Under the pieces are notes generated by a model. The model saw nothing but the letters and a program-made list of their open reading frames with translations, had not been told where the DNA came from and ran no database searches. From the NCBI GenBank assembly GCA_034521715.1, contig JAXHLY010000005.1, positions 1 to 59,749 of the forward strand: a stretch of DNA of 59,749 nt. Reading direction: 5' to 3'. The stretch is from Methylohalomonas sp034521715. Lineage in GTDB: Bacteria > Pseudomonadota > Gammaproteobacteria > Methylohalomonadales > Methylohalomonadaceae. The first letter of the stretch is position 1; each line of letters begins with the position of its first letter. The translations under genes and the position numbers were made by a program. Shown piece after piece: positions 39,617-49,781 of this stretch.

Positions 39617-41440
39617 ATGGCGGCTACCATGACAGGCACGATACCGGTACTGATTTATGATGGTGACTGCGGCATTTGCCGGGAGTGGGTCGATTACTGG
39701 CTAAGCCTGACCGGTCATCGCGTTATTTACCGCAGCTATCAGTCCGCCGCAGCGGATTACCCGAACATACCAGCTGAGGAGTTCCGCCATTCGATCCGGC
39801 TGTTCGAGGGCGACAAGGTTTATGCCGGTGCCGCCGCGACATTACGCCTTCTGAGTTATGTGCCCGGTCACGGCCTGGGCTGGCTGCTGTACCGGTTCCT
39901 GCCGGGCTTCGCCGCCATCAGTGAAATGGTTTACCACTTCAGCGCCCGCCATCGCGGCCTGCTGCGCCATGTCACCCACCTGCTCTGGGGCCGTCACTAC
40001 ACGGCGCCGCGTTATACAAACACCGGCTGGTGTTTTCTGCGCGGCCTGGGCCTGATTTATGTCAGTGCCTTTGTTTCCGCCGCCGTCCAGATCACCGGCC
40101 TGATAGGCGAGTCCGGCCTGCTGCCGATCGCCGATTACCTCGAGCGTATGCAGGGTTATTACAGCGGCCTTGCCTGGTACCACGTACCGACCCTGTTCTG
40201 GATCGCCAACTCCGATGCAGTGCTGCAACTGGCCTGCCTGGCGGGGGCAGCTGCCGGTGTTCTTGTTACATTCAACCGGCTGACCACGCCGGCATTGATC
40301 GCCGCTTTCGTGCTTTATCTCGGTATCGTTCATCCCGGCCAGGCATTCTTCATGTTCCAGTGGGACCTGCTGCTGCTCGAAGCCGGCTTTCTGGCAATCT
40401 TTTTACAAAGCTGGCCGACCATGACCCGCTGGCTCTATCGCTGGCTGTTGTGGCGTTACCTGTTCATGGCCGGTATCGTCAAACTGATCAGCGGAGATCC
40501 TACATGGCATGGCCTCACCGCCCTTCAGTATCACTTTGAAACCCAGCCACTGCCGACACCACTGGCCTGGTATGCACACCAGCTGCCGGATACCGTATTA
40601 ACTGCTGCCACGGCCTTTACCCTGCTGCTGGAACTCGTGTTCGTGTTCCTGGTTTTCGGCCCGCGGCGATTTCGTATGCTGCTGGGCTGGCTGGTGCTCG
40701 TATTCCAGGCCGGGATTCTGCTCACCGGGAATTACAACTTTTTCAACCTGCTGACCATGCTGCTGACACTGTGGCTGTTTGACGATGCAGCCCTGGCGCG
40801 GCTGACGCGCGGTGCCCGATCCCTACAGGCCATTGAAATCCGCAGCGGCATTACCGGCAAGGCCTTCTGCATACTGTTCAGCCTCATGATCGTATTGCCG
40901 GGGCTCAATTACATTGCCCGTTATACGCTCAACGATACACTGCCGGTCGGGCGGCAAATCAGCGCCTTTATTGATCCGTTCATGATCGTCAATCCCTACG
41001 GGCTGTTTGCCAACATGACGACCAGCCGGCCCGAGATCGTTATCGAGGGGTCCGTCAACAATCGCGACTGGCTAGCCTATGAATTCCGCTACAAACCCGG
41101 CGACCCGGGCCGCGCCCCGCCATGGAACATACTGCATCAGCCGCGGCTTGACTGGCAGATGTGGTTTGCCGCACTCGGCAGCCCGGGCCGGCAATCGTGG
41201 TTCAAGCCGTTACTGGTCCGGCTGCTGGAAAATGAAACCGGGGTCACACGCCTGTTTGCACATAACCCGTTTCCCGACAGCGGCCCGCGCTACATCCGAG
41301 CACGCCTGTATGACTATCGCTTCACCGAGCCGGGCAGTCACGACTGGTGGCGGCGCGAGCGCAAACGTCTCTACTATCCGGCAATCACGCTCGACGAGAT
41401 CCACGGCCGGCCGCGCAGTACCATGCCGTTCGAATACTAG
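39617..41440 (+). CDS. DCC-domain/lipase maturation factor fusion membrane protein
   Basis: The 607-residue protein joins two families. Residues about 8-125 form a DUF393 (DCC) thiol-oxidoreductase-like domain with the name-giving motif YDGDCGICREWVDYW, which holds a CxxC-like pair, then IRLFEGDKVYAGAAATLRLL. Residues about 135-600 match the lipase maturation factor family. They have about ten membrane helices and the landmarks ESGLLPI, FMFQWDLLLLEAGFLAIFL, SGDPTWHGLTALQYHFETQP and NYNFFNLLTMLLTLWLFDD. The C-terminus carries FRYKPGDPGRAPPW and RLDWQMWFAALG. By family knowledge it may help fold secreted enzymes, with the DCC head supplying redox chemistry. An in-frame ATG at 39629 is an alternative start. 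Confidence 0.85.
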   Translation: MAATMTGTIPVLIYDGDCGICREWVDYWLSLTGHRVIYRSYQSAAADYPNIPAEEFRHSIRLFEGDKVYAGAAATLRLLSYVPGHGLGWLLYRFLPGFAAISEMVYHFSARHRGLLRHVTHLLWGRHYTAPRYTNTGWCFLRGLGLIYVSAFVSAAVQITGLIGESGLLPIADYLERMQGYYSGLAWYHVPTLFWIANSDAVLQLACLAGAAAGVLVTFNRLTTPALIAAFVLYLGIVHPGQAFFMFQWDLLLLEAGFLAIFLQSWPTMTRWLYRWLLWRYLFMAGIVKLISGDPTWHGLTALQYHFETQPLPTPLAWYAHQLPDTVLTAATAFTLLLELVFVFLVFGPRRFRMLLGWLVLVFQAGILLTGNYNFFNLLTMLLTLWLFDDAALARLTRGARSLQAIEIRSGITGKAFCILFSLMIVLPGLNYIARYTLNDTLPVGRQISAFIDPFMIVNPYGLFANMTTSRPEIVIEGSVNNRDWLAYEFRYKPGDPGRAPPWNILHQPRLDWQMWFAALGSPGRQSWFKPLLVRLLENETGVTRLFAHNPFPDSGPRYIRARLYDYRFTEPGSHDWWRRERKRLYYPAITLDEIHGRPRSTMPFEY

Positions 41441-41443
41441 CTG

Positions 41444-41992
41444 TCATACATGGCTCTGCTCGCGATAGAGTGATTTGAGCTGACGGTAATAGTCCGTCAG
41501 ATCCTGTAAATTGAAACCGGCATTGGCGGCACTGGGATTCGGACTGAGAAACACCCAGGCACCCTGCTGCCTGTCCGCCTGTAATCCCCAATCAGATCCG
41601 TTGCCGCCTGCTGGCGGCAACGCAGGTAATGACGGTAGGCTATCTTGCCGTGAAACCAGAGCAGCCGCGGTGACGCCTGATTGATACGCGCCTCCAGATG
41701 CGGCACCCAGTGGCGGAAATCGGCGACACGCAGATCCGCCGCGCCGCGGCTCGGGCGCTTGACCACATCAGTAAAACCGATAGCGCATGTCTCACTCAGG
41801 TAGCGGCAGGCATCGACACCCGGCCGCAGGACGCGCCCGGGCAGGCCGCTCGCATTCAGGGCAGGCCAGAAACGGTTATTGCGGCCGGCAAAATAATAGC
41901 CCGCCGTTACCGAGGCCGGCGAGGGATTCAGGCCGATTGAGAGCACGATCACAGACGTTGCCCAGAAAATCGGGTAGTGTTTTTATAGCCAT
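41444..41992 (-). CDS. mug: Mismatch-specific uracil/thymine-DNA glycosylase, Mug/TDG type (frameshifted)
   Basis: The enzyme removes uracil or thymine mispaired with guanine. The N-terminus reads MAIKTLPDFLG and, after a frame change near 41945, VLSIGLNPSPASVTAGYYFA followed by GRNNRFWPALNASGLPG. These hold the family motif (GLNPS) and the wedge region. Later segments are GFTDVVKRPSRGAADL and LLWFHGKIAYRHYL. After a second frame change near 41590, VFLSPNPSAANAGFN gives the second catalytic-pocket motif. It ends at 41444 and converges on the DCC-LMF gene with a three-base gap. Start codons of this gene and the GDSL gene are five bases apart and divergent. Confidence 0.85.
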
Positions 41993-41997
41993 TGTTT

Positions 41998-42645
41998 ATG
42001 AATCAGGAAACATCCGTGATCAACACCACTCTGTTACGCCAGGGCCGCTGGCTGCCGGCGATCGTTTTCATGACAGCCGTCATCGCCTGCAGCGATCCGG
42101 AAGCCACGCTGTCCACGCTTGATACCGACGCCGTCATCCTCGCCTTTGGTGACAGCCTCACCTATGGTACCGGGGCGGGCAGGGAAAACGGTTACCCGGC
42201 CCGGCTCGCCACTATGACAAAACGCGAAGTCATCAACGCCGGCAACCCCGGTGAATTGTCCGCCGCCGGCCGCGAACGCCTGCCCGGGCTGCTCGCCCGC
42301 CACCGGCCGGATCTGGTCATTCTCTGCCATGGCGGCAACGACATCCTGCGTCAGCGCAGTGCGGATACTGCGGCTGCGAATCTGACTGCGATGATCCGCA
42401 TGATTCGCGACAGCGGCAGTGAAGTCCTGCTGATTGCCGTACCGGAACCCGGCCTGTTCCCCAGTGCCGCATCATTTTACAGCGATGTCGCCCGCGAAAC
42501 CGGTACGCCTATCATCGTCGATGCCCTCGCGGATATTCTCTCGAGCCCTGCGCTCAAGGCCGATGCCGTGCATCCCAACAAGTCCGGCTATGCGGAGCTG
42601 GCACAAGCCATCATGACAAAATTGCAAGACACGGGCGCGCTCTGA
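41998..42645 (+). CDS. GDSL-type arylesterase/lysophospholipase, lipoprotein
   Basis: The 215-residue protein is a TesA-like SGNH hydrolase. The N-terminal hydrophobic segment ends VIACSDPEA, a probable lipobox. Block I is ILAFGDSLTYGTGAG with the catalytic Ser. Block II Gly is in EVINAGNPGELSAAG. Block III is ILCHGGNDILR. Block V is DAVHPNKSGYAELA with the catalytic Asp and His. The usual function is ester or thioester hydrolysis in the periplasm. The ATG at 41998 is preferred to a TTG at 41992. No frameshift is visible. Confidence 0.9.
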   Translation: MNQETSVINTTLLRQGRWLPAIVFMTAVIACSDPEATLSTLDTDAVILAFGDSLTYGTGAGRENGYPARLATMTKREVINAGNPGELSAAGRERLPGLLARHRPDLVILCHGGNDILRQRSADTAAANLTAMIRMIRDSGSEVLLIAVPEPGLFPSAASFYSDVARETGTPIIVDALADILSSPALKADAVHPNKSGYAELAQAIMTKLQDTGAL

Positions 42646-42769
42646 AAAGCCGCCCCGGCGGCGTATCCATGGCGTGGATCCGGGGCCGGATATAGCGGTC
42701 CCGTGCTGACTGTGCCATGATTGCTTATTGATAAAATGCATTAACTCACCTACCGCGCAAGGTATTTCC

Positions 42770-43447
42770 ATGAAAAGACTCCTAACGGCCCTGATCCTGG
42801 GCACGCTGATTCCCGGCACGGCAATGGCCGCCGATCTGAGCACCGATAAACAGAAATTCAGCTATGCCCTGGGCACCCAGATAGGCCGCAATGTCAGCGA
42901 GCAGGGTGTTGAGCTGGATGCCGATGCCTTTGCCGCCGGTGTGCGCGACTTGCTGAAAGGCGACAACCTGCAACTGAGCAATGAACAAATGCAGCTGGCC
43001 GCCGAACGCTATCAGCAGGAACTGAAAACCAGGCGTGATGCCGCCGGTACGGAAAACAGTGCTGCCGGCAGCGCGTTCCGTGAAAAGAATAAACAGGCTA
43101 CCGGTGTCAAGGAACTCGATAACGGTATCCAGTACAAGGTCATCGAGGCCGGCGATGGCGCCAAGCCTTCCGTCGAGGACACTGTCACCGTCCACTATCG
43201 CGGCACGGATATCGACGGTGAGCAGTTCGACAGTTCCTACGACCGGGGTGAACCCGCCACTTTCCAGCTTAACAAGGTCATCAAGGGCTGGCAGGAAATC
43301 CTGCCCATGATGCAGGAGGGGGGCACCTGGCATGTGGTTATTCCACCGAAGCTGGCCTACGGGGAGCGCGGTGCCGGCGCCGCCATCGGCCCCAATGAAA
43401 CCCTTGTTTTCGATATAGAATTAATCGAGATCAAGGCCACTGACTGA
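42770..43447 (+). CDS. FKBP-type peptidyl-prolyl isomerase, Mip/FkpA type
   Basis: The 225-residue periplasmic folding factor has a signal peptide (MKRLLTALILGTLIPGTAMA). A helical dimerisation domain follows (KQKFSYALGTQIGRNVSEQG, LSNEQMQLAAERYQQEL). The C-terminal FKBP domain contains ELDNGIQYKVIEAGDG, DTVTVHYRGTDIDGEQFDSS, LNKVIKGWQEILPMMQEGG and IPPKLAYGERGAG. The start ATG at 42770 is set by the signal peptide. It is convergent with the alpha/beta hydrolase gene, with 20 bases between. The frame is intact. Confidence 0.95.
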   Translation: MKRLLTALILGTLIPGTAMAADLSTDKQKFSYALGTQIGRNVSEQGVELDADAFAAGVRDLLKGDNLQLSNEQMQLAAERYQQELKTRRDAAGTENSAAGSAFREKNKQATGVKELDNGIQYKVIEAGDGAKPSVEDTVTVHYRGTDIDGEQFDSSYDRGEPATFQLNKVIKGWQEILPMMQEGGTWHVVIPPKLAYGERGAGAAIGPNETLVFDIELIEIKATD

Positions 43448-43467
43448 CCGCCGGTCGGCCCAAGCCG

Positions 43468-44391
43468 CTAGCAACTCACGGTCGCCGGTCTGTCACACCG
43501 GCGGACCATGTCGCGGATAATATCCGCGACCAGTTCCGGCTGATCCAGGTGGATCATGTGGCCGCTGTGTTCTGCATAGATGTGACGGCCCCGCGGGCTG
43601 AGTTCCGCCAGTTCCTCCTGCATCTCCCGCCATTGTTGTTCGCGTGATACGCCGAGCGGATTGTCCGGCCACTCCTGCTGTCCGCGGGTGATCACCACCA
43701 GCGGCACATCGGGAAAATTATCGCCAAGAAAGTTGACTTCCGATCCGCTATAGGTGAAATTCGCCAGCTCACGCTGCTGGGCAATGACTGTCCGGCGGCT
43801 GGTTATCACCTGCCTTGCCCGGTCACGGACATCCTCGGGATACTTGTCGAAAATTTCCGGATTATTGAAGAAAGTCACGATATGTGGACGGCCGCTCCTG
43901 GCTTCCCTGACCGGGACTTCGGGGATGCGCTCGGCCTGATCCGGATGTGAGGAATCGATCAGTATGATTCCTGCCACTTGATCGGGATTGGCCTTGGCAA
44001 AATACTGGGCGTTATAGCCGCCGAACGAGTGACCGACCAGTATATAGGGTGGCGGTAACCGCGCTGCATTCAGCAGCCGCTCGAATTCACCATTGATCTG
44101 ACTGGTAGTCCGTGGCGACGGCCCCGTATCACTCCAGCCGTAACCGGCACGGTCATAGGCGCAGGTCTGGACCGAGTCGGCGAGGCGGCGCTGTATCGCC
44201 AGCCATTCAAGCGAAAACCCGCCCAGGCCCGCCTCCAGTATGACCGTCGGTCCGCCTTCGCCCATGCAGGTCATATGCAGGCGAATGTCGCCGATATCGT
44301 ACAACCGGCCAGGCATACTCTGCAGGCCGGCAGCCTGGGCCATCGTTAGCGGCGCCAGCAGACAGGCTGCCAGCAGAATCAGTTTACGCAT
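43468..44391 (-). CDS. Secreted alpha/beta hydrolase
   Basis: The 307-residue precursor has a signal peptide (MRKLILLAACLLAPLTMAQA). The fold is an alpha/beta hydrolase with the oxyanion region VILEAGLGGFSLEW and the nucleophile elbow ILVGHSFGGYNAQYFA. The acid is probably in PLVVITRGQQEWPDN, and the catalytic His in YAEHSGHMIHLDQPEL. The start at 44391 follows from the signal peptide; a longer frame to 44433 is not supported. The substrate is unknown; this group often has broad esterase or lipase activity. The frame is intact. Confidence 0.88.
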   Translation of the reverse strand: MRKLILLAACLLAPLTMAQAAGLQSMPGRLYDIGDIRLHMTCMGEGGPTVILEAGLGGFSLEWLAIQRRLADSVQTCAYDRAGYGWSDTGPSPRTTSQINGEFERLLNAARLPPPYILVGHSFGGYNAQYFAKANPDQVAGIILIDSSHPDQAERIPEVPVREARSGRPHIVTFFNNPEIFDKYPEDVRDRARQVITSRRTVIAQQRELANFTYSGSEVNFLGDNFPDVPLVVITRGQQEWPDNPLGVSREQQWREMQEELAELSPRGRHIYAEHSGHMIHLDQPELVADIIRDMVRRCDRPATVSC

Positions 44392-44513
44392 AAGTGTGTT
44401 GTCGCCCGGGTATCTGCAGGTTCGACCGGCCATTATCTACAACATGAAGACGCCTGAATCCCTGCATGGTTCAATGGCGCAGCATCGTGGCGGCACACGA
44501 ATTCCTCTGTATA

Positions 44514-45859
44514 TCAGGGCGTTGTAGCGGTTTCTTCAGCACCGGTATAGGTAATGCGCCAGATACGCCCCTGTACGGAATCCGCCACGTAAAGCGAGCC
44601 ACCAGGGCCTACAGCCAGACCGGCGGGGCGGAACTCGGCGTCTTCCGGCGACTCGACCGGGCCGCCATCGCCGGCAAAACCGTCGGCAAAAACCATCCAG
44701 TCGCCCGATGGTTGGCCGTCACTGAATGGCACGAATACCACCTGATAACCCACCTGCCCCAGATCGCCGCGGTTATCAGGAGCCAGTGAAAGGCAATAAA
44801 GGCGCCGTTACGATATTGCCCGGAAACTCGCCGGCCTCATAGAACAGCATGTCATTGGGACTGTAGTGGGCGGGAAACCAGCAGCGGCTGCGGGAAAGTC
44901 AGTGCAACGCCCGGTTTCCCGGCCGTCGCCACCGTATTCCGGCGCCAGCTTCAGGCGCTGCTGTTGCCGGGATCGTGATAGCAGTAGGGCCAACTGTAGG
45001 TGACGCCGGGCTCCACCCGGATCAATTCCTCGGACGGCAGATCGGCGCCGTCGATTACATTGTAATACTGCGGCCAGAATTCATACAGCTGATCACGACC
45101 ATGCTGAACGATATAAAGGCTGTCGGCCTCGCGGCTCCAGGCAATGGCATAAGCATTGCGGATACCACTGGCGTAACGACGGCCGTCACCCTGATCCTGC
45201 CCTGTTTCATCGGCGGCAAACTGCCAGATACCGGCATGGCGCTCAAGCTCAGGGCACGGGTCCAGACCGGGGACACCCGGCTTGCGGTTTTCCTCCTGGC
45301 AGGCATTCGACGGGGCACCGATATTGACATAAATATTGCCGCGCGGATCGAAGGCAAAGGTCTTGCCACCGTGCTCGGTCTGCTCCGGGAAGCCGCCGAT
45401 GACAAGCTCCGCGGGTGACTCCGGTTTCAGTGCCTCACCGAGCCGGTAACGATAAACGGCGTCCTCCGCACCGAAATACAGCCAGTTATCGCGGATATCG
45501 ATCTCCATACCCGGGGCATCGGCAAACTCCTGCACCTGGTCCATACGGCCATCGCCCGTGGTGTCCCGCAGGCCGATGATGCCACCCAGGTTGAAACGCA
45601 GGTTGCGCTGGGCAGCATAAATATCGCCATCATGATCGACAACGATATGCCGGATGAAGCCCAGATTATCGGCCACAACCATGGCGCAGAAGCCGGCAGG
45701 CAGGATCAGGCTGCCATCCCCCGGATCGCAGGGCTTACGGTCCTGATCGAACTTCCCGGTGTTCTGATTATCACAGGCGGACAGGCTGAAACCGAGGCAG
45801 GCTGCGAGGAACACTGCCCTGCAGATACACCTGCACATGGGCGAACATCTCTGGTTCAT
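44514..45859 (-). CDS. PQQ-dependent sugar/sorbosone dehydrogenase-like beta-propeller lipoprotein (frameshifted)
   Basis: The protein resembles the soluble aldose/sorbosone dehydrogenase propeller family. The lipobox is GFSLSAC near the N-terminus. Propeller segments are ILPAGFCAMVVADNLGFIRH, VDHDGDIYAAQRN, LPSEELIRVEPGVTYSWPYC, KTFAFDPRGNIYVNIG and GRRYASGIRNAYAIAW. The final blades read FRPAGLAVGPGGSLYVADSV and QGRIWRITY. The frame breaks near 44965 and 44880 and around 44800-44755; the middle frames give KLAPEYGGDGRETGRCTDFP and GNIVTAPLLPF, in line with the family. Whether it binds PQQ cannot be read. It is divergent from the TPR gene at 45983. Confidence 0.82.
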
Positions 45860-45982
45860 AAATGTCTTATCTGTGTGCAGCCGTCGTCCGCCTGATATAA
45901 TTGCGGTTTCGCTGCTGAATCGGACACCGGGGACACCGGCATGACAAGCCATATCAAAATGCAAGATAACTTAGTCTCGACA

Positions 45983-46498
45983 ATGAGTACATCCCGAGAC
46001 GCCACGGCCCCCGTGAAAGGCCTGTGGCTGGCTGTATTGATTGCTTTTGCATTGTTGCCCGGTCTGGCCCGGGCCGAGCGGCTGGATCGGGCGATCAGAC
46101 TTTACGATACCGCTGAATACAGTGAAGCCGTGGAACTTCTCGAACAGGTAGTTGCTGATTCCCCCAGTTCCCGGGCCTACCACTGGCTCGGCAAAAGCTA
46201 CGGCAATCTGGCTGACCAGTCAGGTCCGTTCCAGGCCCTGAAGCTTGCCCACATGACCCGCGAAGCACTGGAAAAGGCCGTAAAACTCGATGCCAATAAC
46301 CGCCGCGCCATGGAAGACCTGGCGAAGTTTTACCGGCAGGCACCGGCCATTGTCGGCGGTAGTCAGGAACACGCCACCAGGCTGGAGGAAAAGCTGACAG
46401 CCATGGAGAAGTATGACGGCAGGCTGGGAGCACGATTACGGGACTTCGGCCGAAAACTGGCTCCTGAGTTTTGCCCGAACGGGAAACTGGTGCGATAA
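45983..46498 (+). CDS. Secreted tetratricopeptide-repeat protein
   Basis: The product has a signal peptide (LWLAVLIAFALLPGLARA). Tetratricopeptide-like helices follow: RAIRLYDTAEYSEAVELLEQ, SSRAYHWLGKSYGNLADQSG and ALEKAVKLDANNRRAMEDLA. The end is uncertain. After YDGRLG another frame reads WEHDYGTSAENWLLSFARTG, which could be the true C-terminus after a one-base indel near 46415. An ATG at 45941 is an alternative start. The role is unknown; TPR proteins usually hold complexes together. The gene ends about 45 bases before prc and may be cotranscribed with it. Confidence 0.7.
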   Translation: MSTSRDATAPVKGLWLAVLIAFALLPGLARAERLDRAIRLYDTAEYSEAVELLEQVVADSPSSRAYHWLGKSYGNLADQSGPFQALKLAHMTREALEKAVKLDANNRRAMEDLAKFYRQAPAIVGGSQEHATRLEEKLTAMEKYDGRLGARLRDFGRKLAPEFCPNGKLVR

Positions 46499-46542
46499 GG
46501 GCGCTGTCCAATATTGCATTATTAAATTATTATCAGGTTACT

Positions 46543-48658
46543 ATGCGAATTGTGCGCACCATCACCGCCTTCTTACTGCTGGCCACCCTGACCGGCGTTC
46601 ATGCCGAGGTTCAGCTTGTTCCCGCAGCAGAACTGCAACCTGCCGCGAAGCACGAGCGGGCCACCGACATCATCACTCACATCACCACCGCCTATCACTA
46701 CAAGCAGACCAAACTCGATGACGAGATGTCCCGGGAGATTTACGATAATTATTTCGACAGCCTCGACCCCAACCGCAGTTATTTCACCGAAAAAGACATA
46801 GAGCAGTTCGCCAATACCGTGACGAAATAGATGATGTCCTGCGCGATAGGAGTTGAATATCGCTTTCGAGATATTCAAAACCTACCGCCAGCGAGTCAAG
46901 GAACGTATTGATTATGCCCTCGGCTTGCTGGATGAGGGCTTCGATTTCAGCCGTGATGAAAGCTATCGCTATGATCGCCAGGATATGTCCTGGCCGGCGG
47001 ATGATGCGGCAATCCAGGAGACCTGGAGAAAGCGTGTCAAAAACGATTACCTGTTGCTGAAGCTCGCGGAAAAACCGGAGGATGAAATACGCAAGACGCT
47101 TCGGGAACGCTATAAGCGTATTGTTACCAGCACCCACCAGCTGAACGCGGATGATGTCTTCCAGACCTTCGTGAATGCCTATACCACCGCGATTGAACCG
47201 CATACAGCCTACTTTTCACCACGCACATCGGAAAACTTCGATATCAGCATGCGCCTGTCGTTGGAAGGTATAGGCGCAGTACTCAGTGCTGAAACCGATT
47301 ACACCGAAGTCCAGAGGATTGTCACTCGGTGGTCCCGCCGATCTGAGCGATGATCTGCATGCCGAGGACAAGATTATCGGCGTTGCCCAGGGCGAGGACG
47401 GTGAGATGGTCGACGTGATTGGCTGGCGCCTCGATGACGTTGTCGACCTGATACGCGGCCCAAGGACAGCGTGGTCAGACTGGAAATACTGCCCAAGGGT
47501 ATCGGCCCGGAGGGTCCCAGCAAGACGATTAAGCTTGTCCGCAACAAAATCAAGCTTGAACAACAGGCAGCCAAGTCAAGAGTCATTGAACTGGATAATA
47601 CCGAATCACGGATAGGTGTTATTGACGTGCCCGCATTTTATATGGATTTCGCCGCGCACTCACGTGGTGAAAAGGACTACCGCAGCACAACGCGAGATGT
47701 ACGTGAGTTAATCACCGGGCTTAAGAGAGAGGATGTCGATGGTATTGTCGTCGATCTGCGAGGTAACGGTGGTGGTTCCCTGACCGAGGCGCTCGAACTG
47801 ACGGGCCTGTTTATTGCCGGCGGCCCCATCGTCCAGACCAAGGATTCGAGCCGGCCGTCTCGAAGTCAATGAGGATCCGGATCCGGAGCTGTTCTACCGG
47901 GTCCGCTCGCTGTGCTCGTGGATCGCAACAGTGCCTCCGCCTCGGAAATTTTTGCCGGCGCCATTCAGGACTACCGGCGCGGTATCGTTATCGGCGAACC
48001 GACCTTTGGCAAAGGAACGGTACAGAACATCATCGACCTGAGCCGTTTCGACGACAACGGGGATGAAGAGCTGGGACGTTTAAAAACCACAATCGCCCAG
48101 TTTTTCCGCATCAGCGGCGGCAGCAACCAGTATCGCGGCGTGGTGCCGGATATCCTTTACCCGACCGCAGAACTTGCCGAGGACTATGGTGAACAAGCCT
48201 ATGATAATGCCCTGCCCTGGGAGAGCGTGAAACCGGCAAAATTTGAACCTGCGGCCGCTCCGATCGACAAATTCAGACTGGCGCGCCAGCATCACAAGGA
48301 ACGGATAGAACACGACGACCGTTTCAAGACACTGTTAAAGCGCACGAAATTCCTTGACGAGGCACGCCAGGACAAATCCGTGTCACTGAATATCGACACG
48401 CGGCGTGAGGAACGTGACAGGCTGCTCGCAGAGCAGGAACAGCTTGATGAAGAATATCGTGATGCCCTGGGGCTTAATATCGAGGAACATGATGGCGAAA
48501 ATGAAGATGCGGCTGCGGAAAACGACAACGAAGACCGCCCCGACATCCTCTTGCGGGAAGCGGCAAGAATACTGAATGACTTAATCGTGCCACCGGAAGA
48601 AATGCCACGACGTTTACATGCAGATCGGCAATCGGCCTCGGTCGAGCCGAGCATGTAA
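46543..48658 (+). CDS. prc: Carboxyl-terminal processing (tail-specific) protease (frameshifted)
   Basis: Prc degrades periplasmic proteins and trims lipoproteins and peptidoglycan hydrolases. A signal peptide (TITAFLLLATLTGVHA) starts the protein. The N-terminal domain follows (YDNYFDSLDPNRSYFTEKDI, YALGLLDEGFDFSRDESYRY). The PDZ region has SLEGIGAVLSAETDYTEVQ and EDKIIGVAQGEDGEMVDVIG. The protease core contains VIDVPAFYMDFAAH and GIVVDLRGNGGGSLTEALEL. The catalytic serine is in LVDRNSASASEIFAGAI and the catalytic lysine in GEPTFGKGTVQNII. The C-terminus is long, charged and helical. The frame breaks near 46830, 47325, 47465, 47850 and 47905; every piece is family sequence. Corrected length is about 705 residues. 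Confidence 0.93.
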
Positions 48659-48748
48659 ATGCTTTTCGTATACGCCCACTCAGACTAGAATATCTCAATA
48701 CGACGGGACAGAACCGCCCGCGCATCAATAACTAAAAAGGAAGCCGGT

Positions 48749-49768
48749 ATTAGCAAGCAAATTCATGCCACGTTAATCGAAGGTGACGGTATAGGGCCGG
48801 AGATTGTCTCTGCGACAGTGGAAGTCCTTGAGGCAATGAAAGCGCCTTTCGTCTGGGAACGTCATCAGGCCGGACTCAGGGCCATTGAGGAAACCGGCGA
48901 ACTGTTGCCGGAAACCATGCTGGAAAGCGTGCGCGCTAATCATCTCGCGCTCAAGGGCCCCCTGGAAACCCCGGTCGGCAGCGGTTTCCGCTCAGCCAAT
49001 GTCCGCCTGCGGGAGATCTTCAAGCTCTACGCCAATGTCAGGCCGGCCCGGACTTATGTCAAGGGCGGGCGTTACGAGGATATTGACCTCGTCCTGATCC
49101 GGGAAAACACTGAGGGCTTTTATGTCGGTGTCGAGAATTACGTTCCCATTGACGACGATCCCAAGGCCGTTGCCCAGGGTACGGGCTTCAATACTCGCTC
49201 CGGCTGCCGCCGCATTGCTGAATTCGCTTTTGAGTATGCCCTCAAGCACGGCCGCGAAAAGGTCACTATTGTTCACAAGGCCAATATCCTCAAGTTCCTC
49301 ACCGGCCTGTTTCTAGAAACGGCTTATGAAGTCGGGGAAAAGTACAAGGACAAGTTGACCATTGAAGACAAGATTGTTGACAACTGCGCCATGCAGCTGG
49401 TGCTAAACCCGTCACAATATGATGTGCTTGTAACGACCAACATGTTCGGCGACATACTGTCCGATGAAATCGCCGGGCTGGTCGGCGGACTGGGGCTGGC
49501 GCCGGGCGGTAATATCGGCAAGCATGGCTCCATATTCGAGGCCGTGCATGGCACAGCACCGGATATCGCCGGCCAGGGCAAGGCCAATCCCACGGCCATT
49601 ATGCTGGCAGCCGCCATGATGCTGGATCACGTGCATCATCACGAGATGGCAGAACAGCTACGGACCGCGATCCACCGCACAATTGATGAAAACATTCGTA
49701 CCGTCGACATCGGCGGCAGTGCCTCGACCGAACAATACACCCGGGCAATCATCGATCGACTGAACTAA
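48749..49768 (+). CDS. NAD-dependent isocitrate/isopropylmalate dehydrogenase family enzyme
   Basis: The enzyme belongs to the beta-decarboxylating dehydrogenases, most like NAD-dependent isocitrate dehydrogenase. The N-terminus is SKQIHATLIEGDGIGPEIVS. Substrate-binding segments are ALKGPLETPVGSGFRSANVR, LREIFKLYANVRPARTY, LVLIRENTEGFYVGVENY and VHKANILKFLTGLF. Metal-binding aspartates lie in DVLVTTNMFGDILSDEIAGL, and the cofactor loop is EAVHGTAPDIAGQGKANPTA. No ATG or GTG exists at the expected start. An ATT at 48749, with AAGGAAG six bases before it, fits best. The next in-frame start is a GTG at 48818, which would delete the conserved GDGIGPE. Length from the ATT is 339 residues. Confidence 0.88.
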   Translation: MSKQIHATLIEGDGIGPEIVSATVEVLEAMKAPFVWERHQAGLRAIEETGELLPETMLESVRANHLALKGPLETPVGSGFRSANVRLREIFKLYANVRPARTYVKGGRYEDIDLVLIRENTEGFYVGVENYVPIDDDPKAVAQGTGFNTRSGCRRIAEFAFEYALKHGREKVTIVHKANILKFLTGLFLETAYEVGEKYKDKLTIEDKIVDNCAMQLVLNPSQYDVLVTTNMFGDILSDEIAGLVGGLGLAPGGNIGKHGSIFEAVHGTAPDIAGQGKANPTAIMLAAAMMLDHVHHHEMAEQLRTAIHRTIDENIRTVDIGGSASTEQYTRAIIDRLN

Positions 49769-49781
49769 AGCAAGACAGGTT

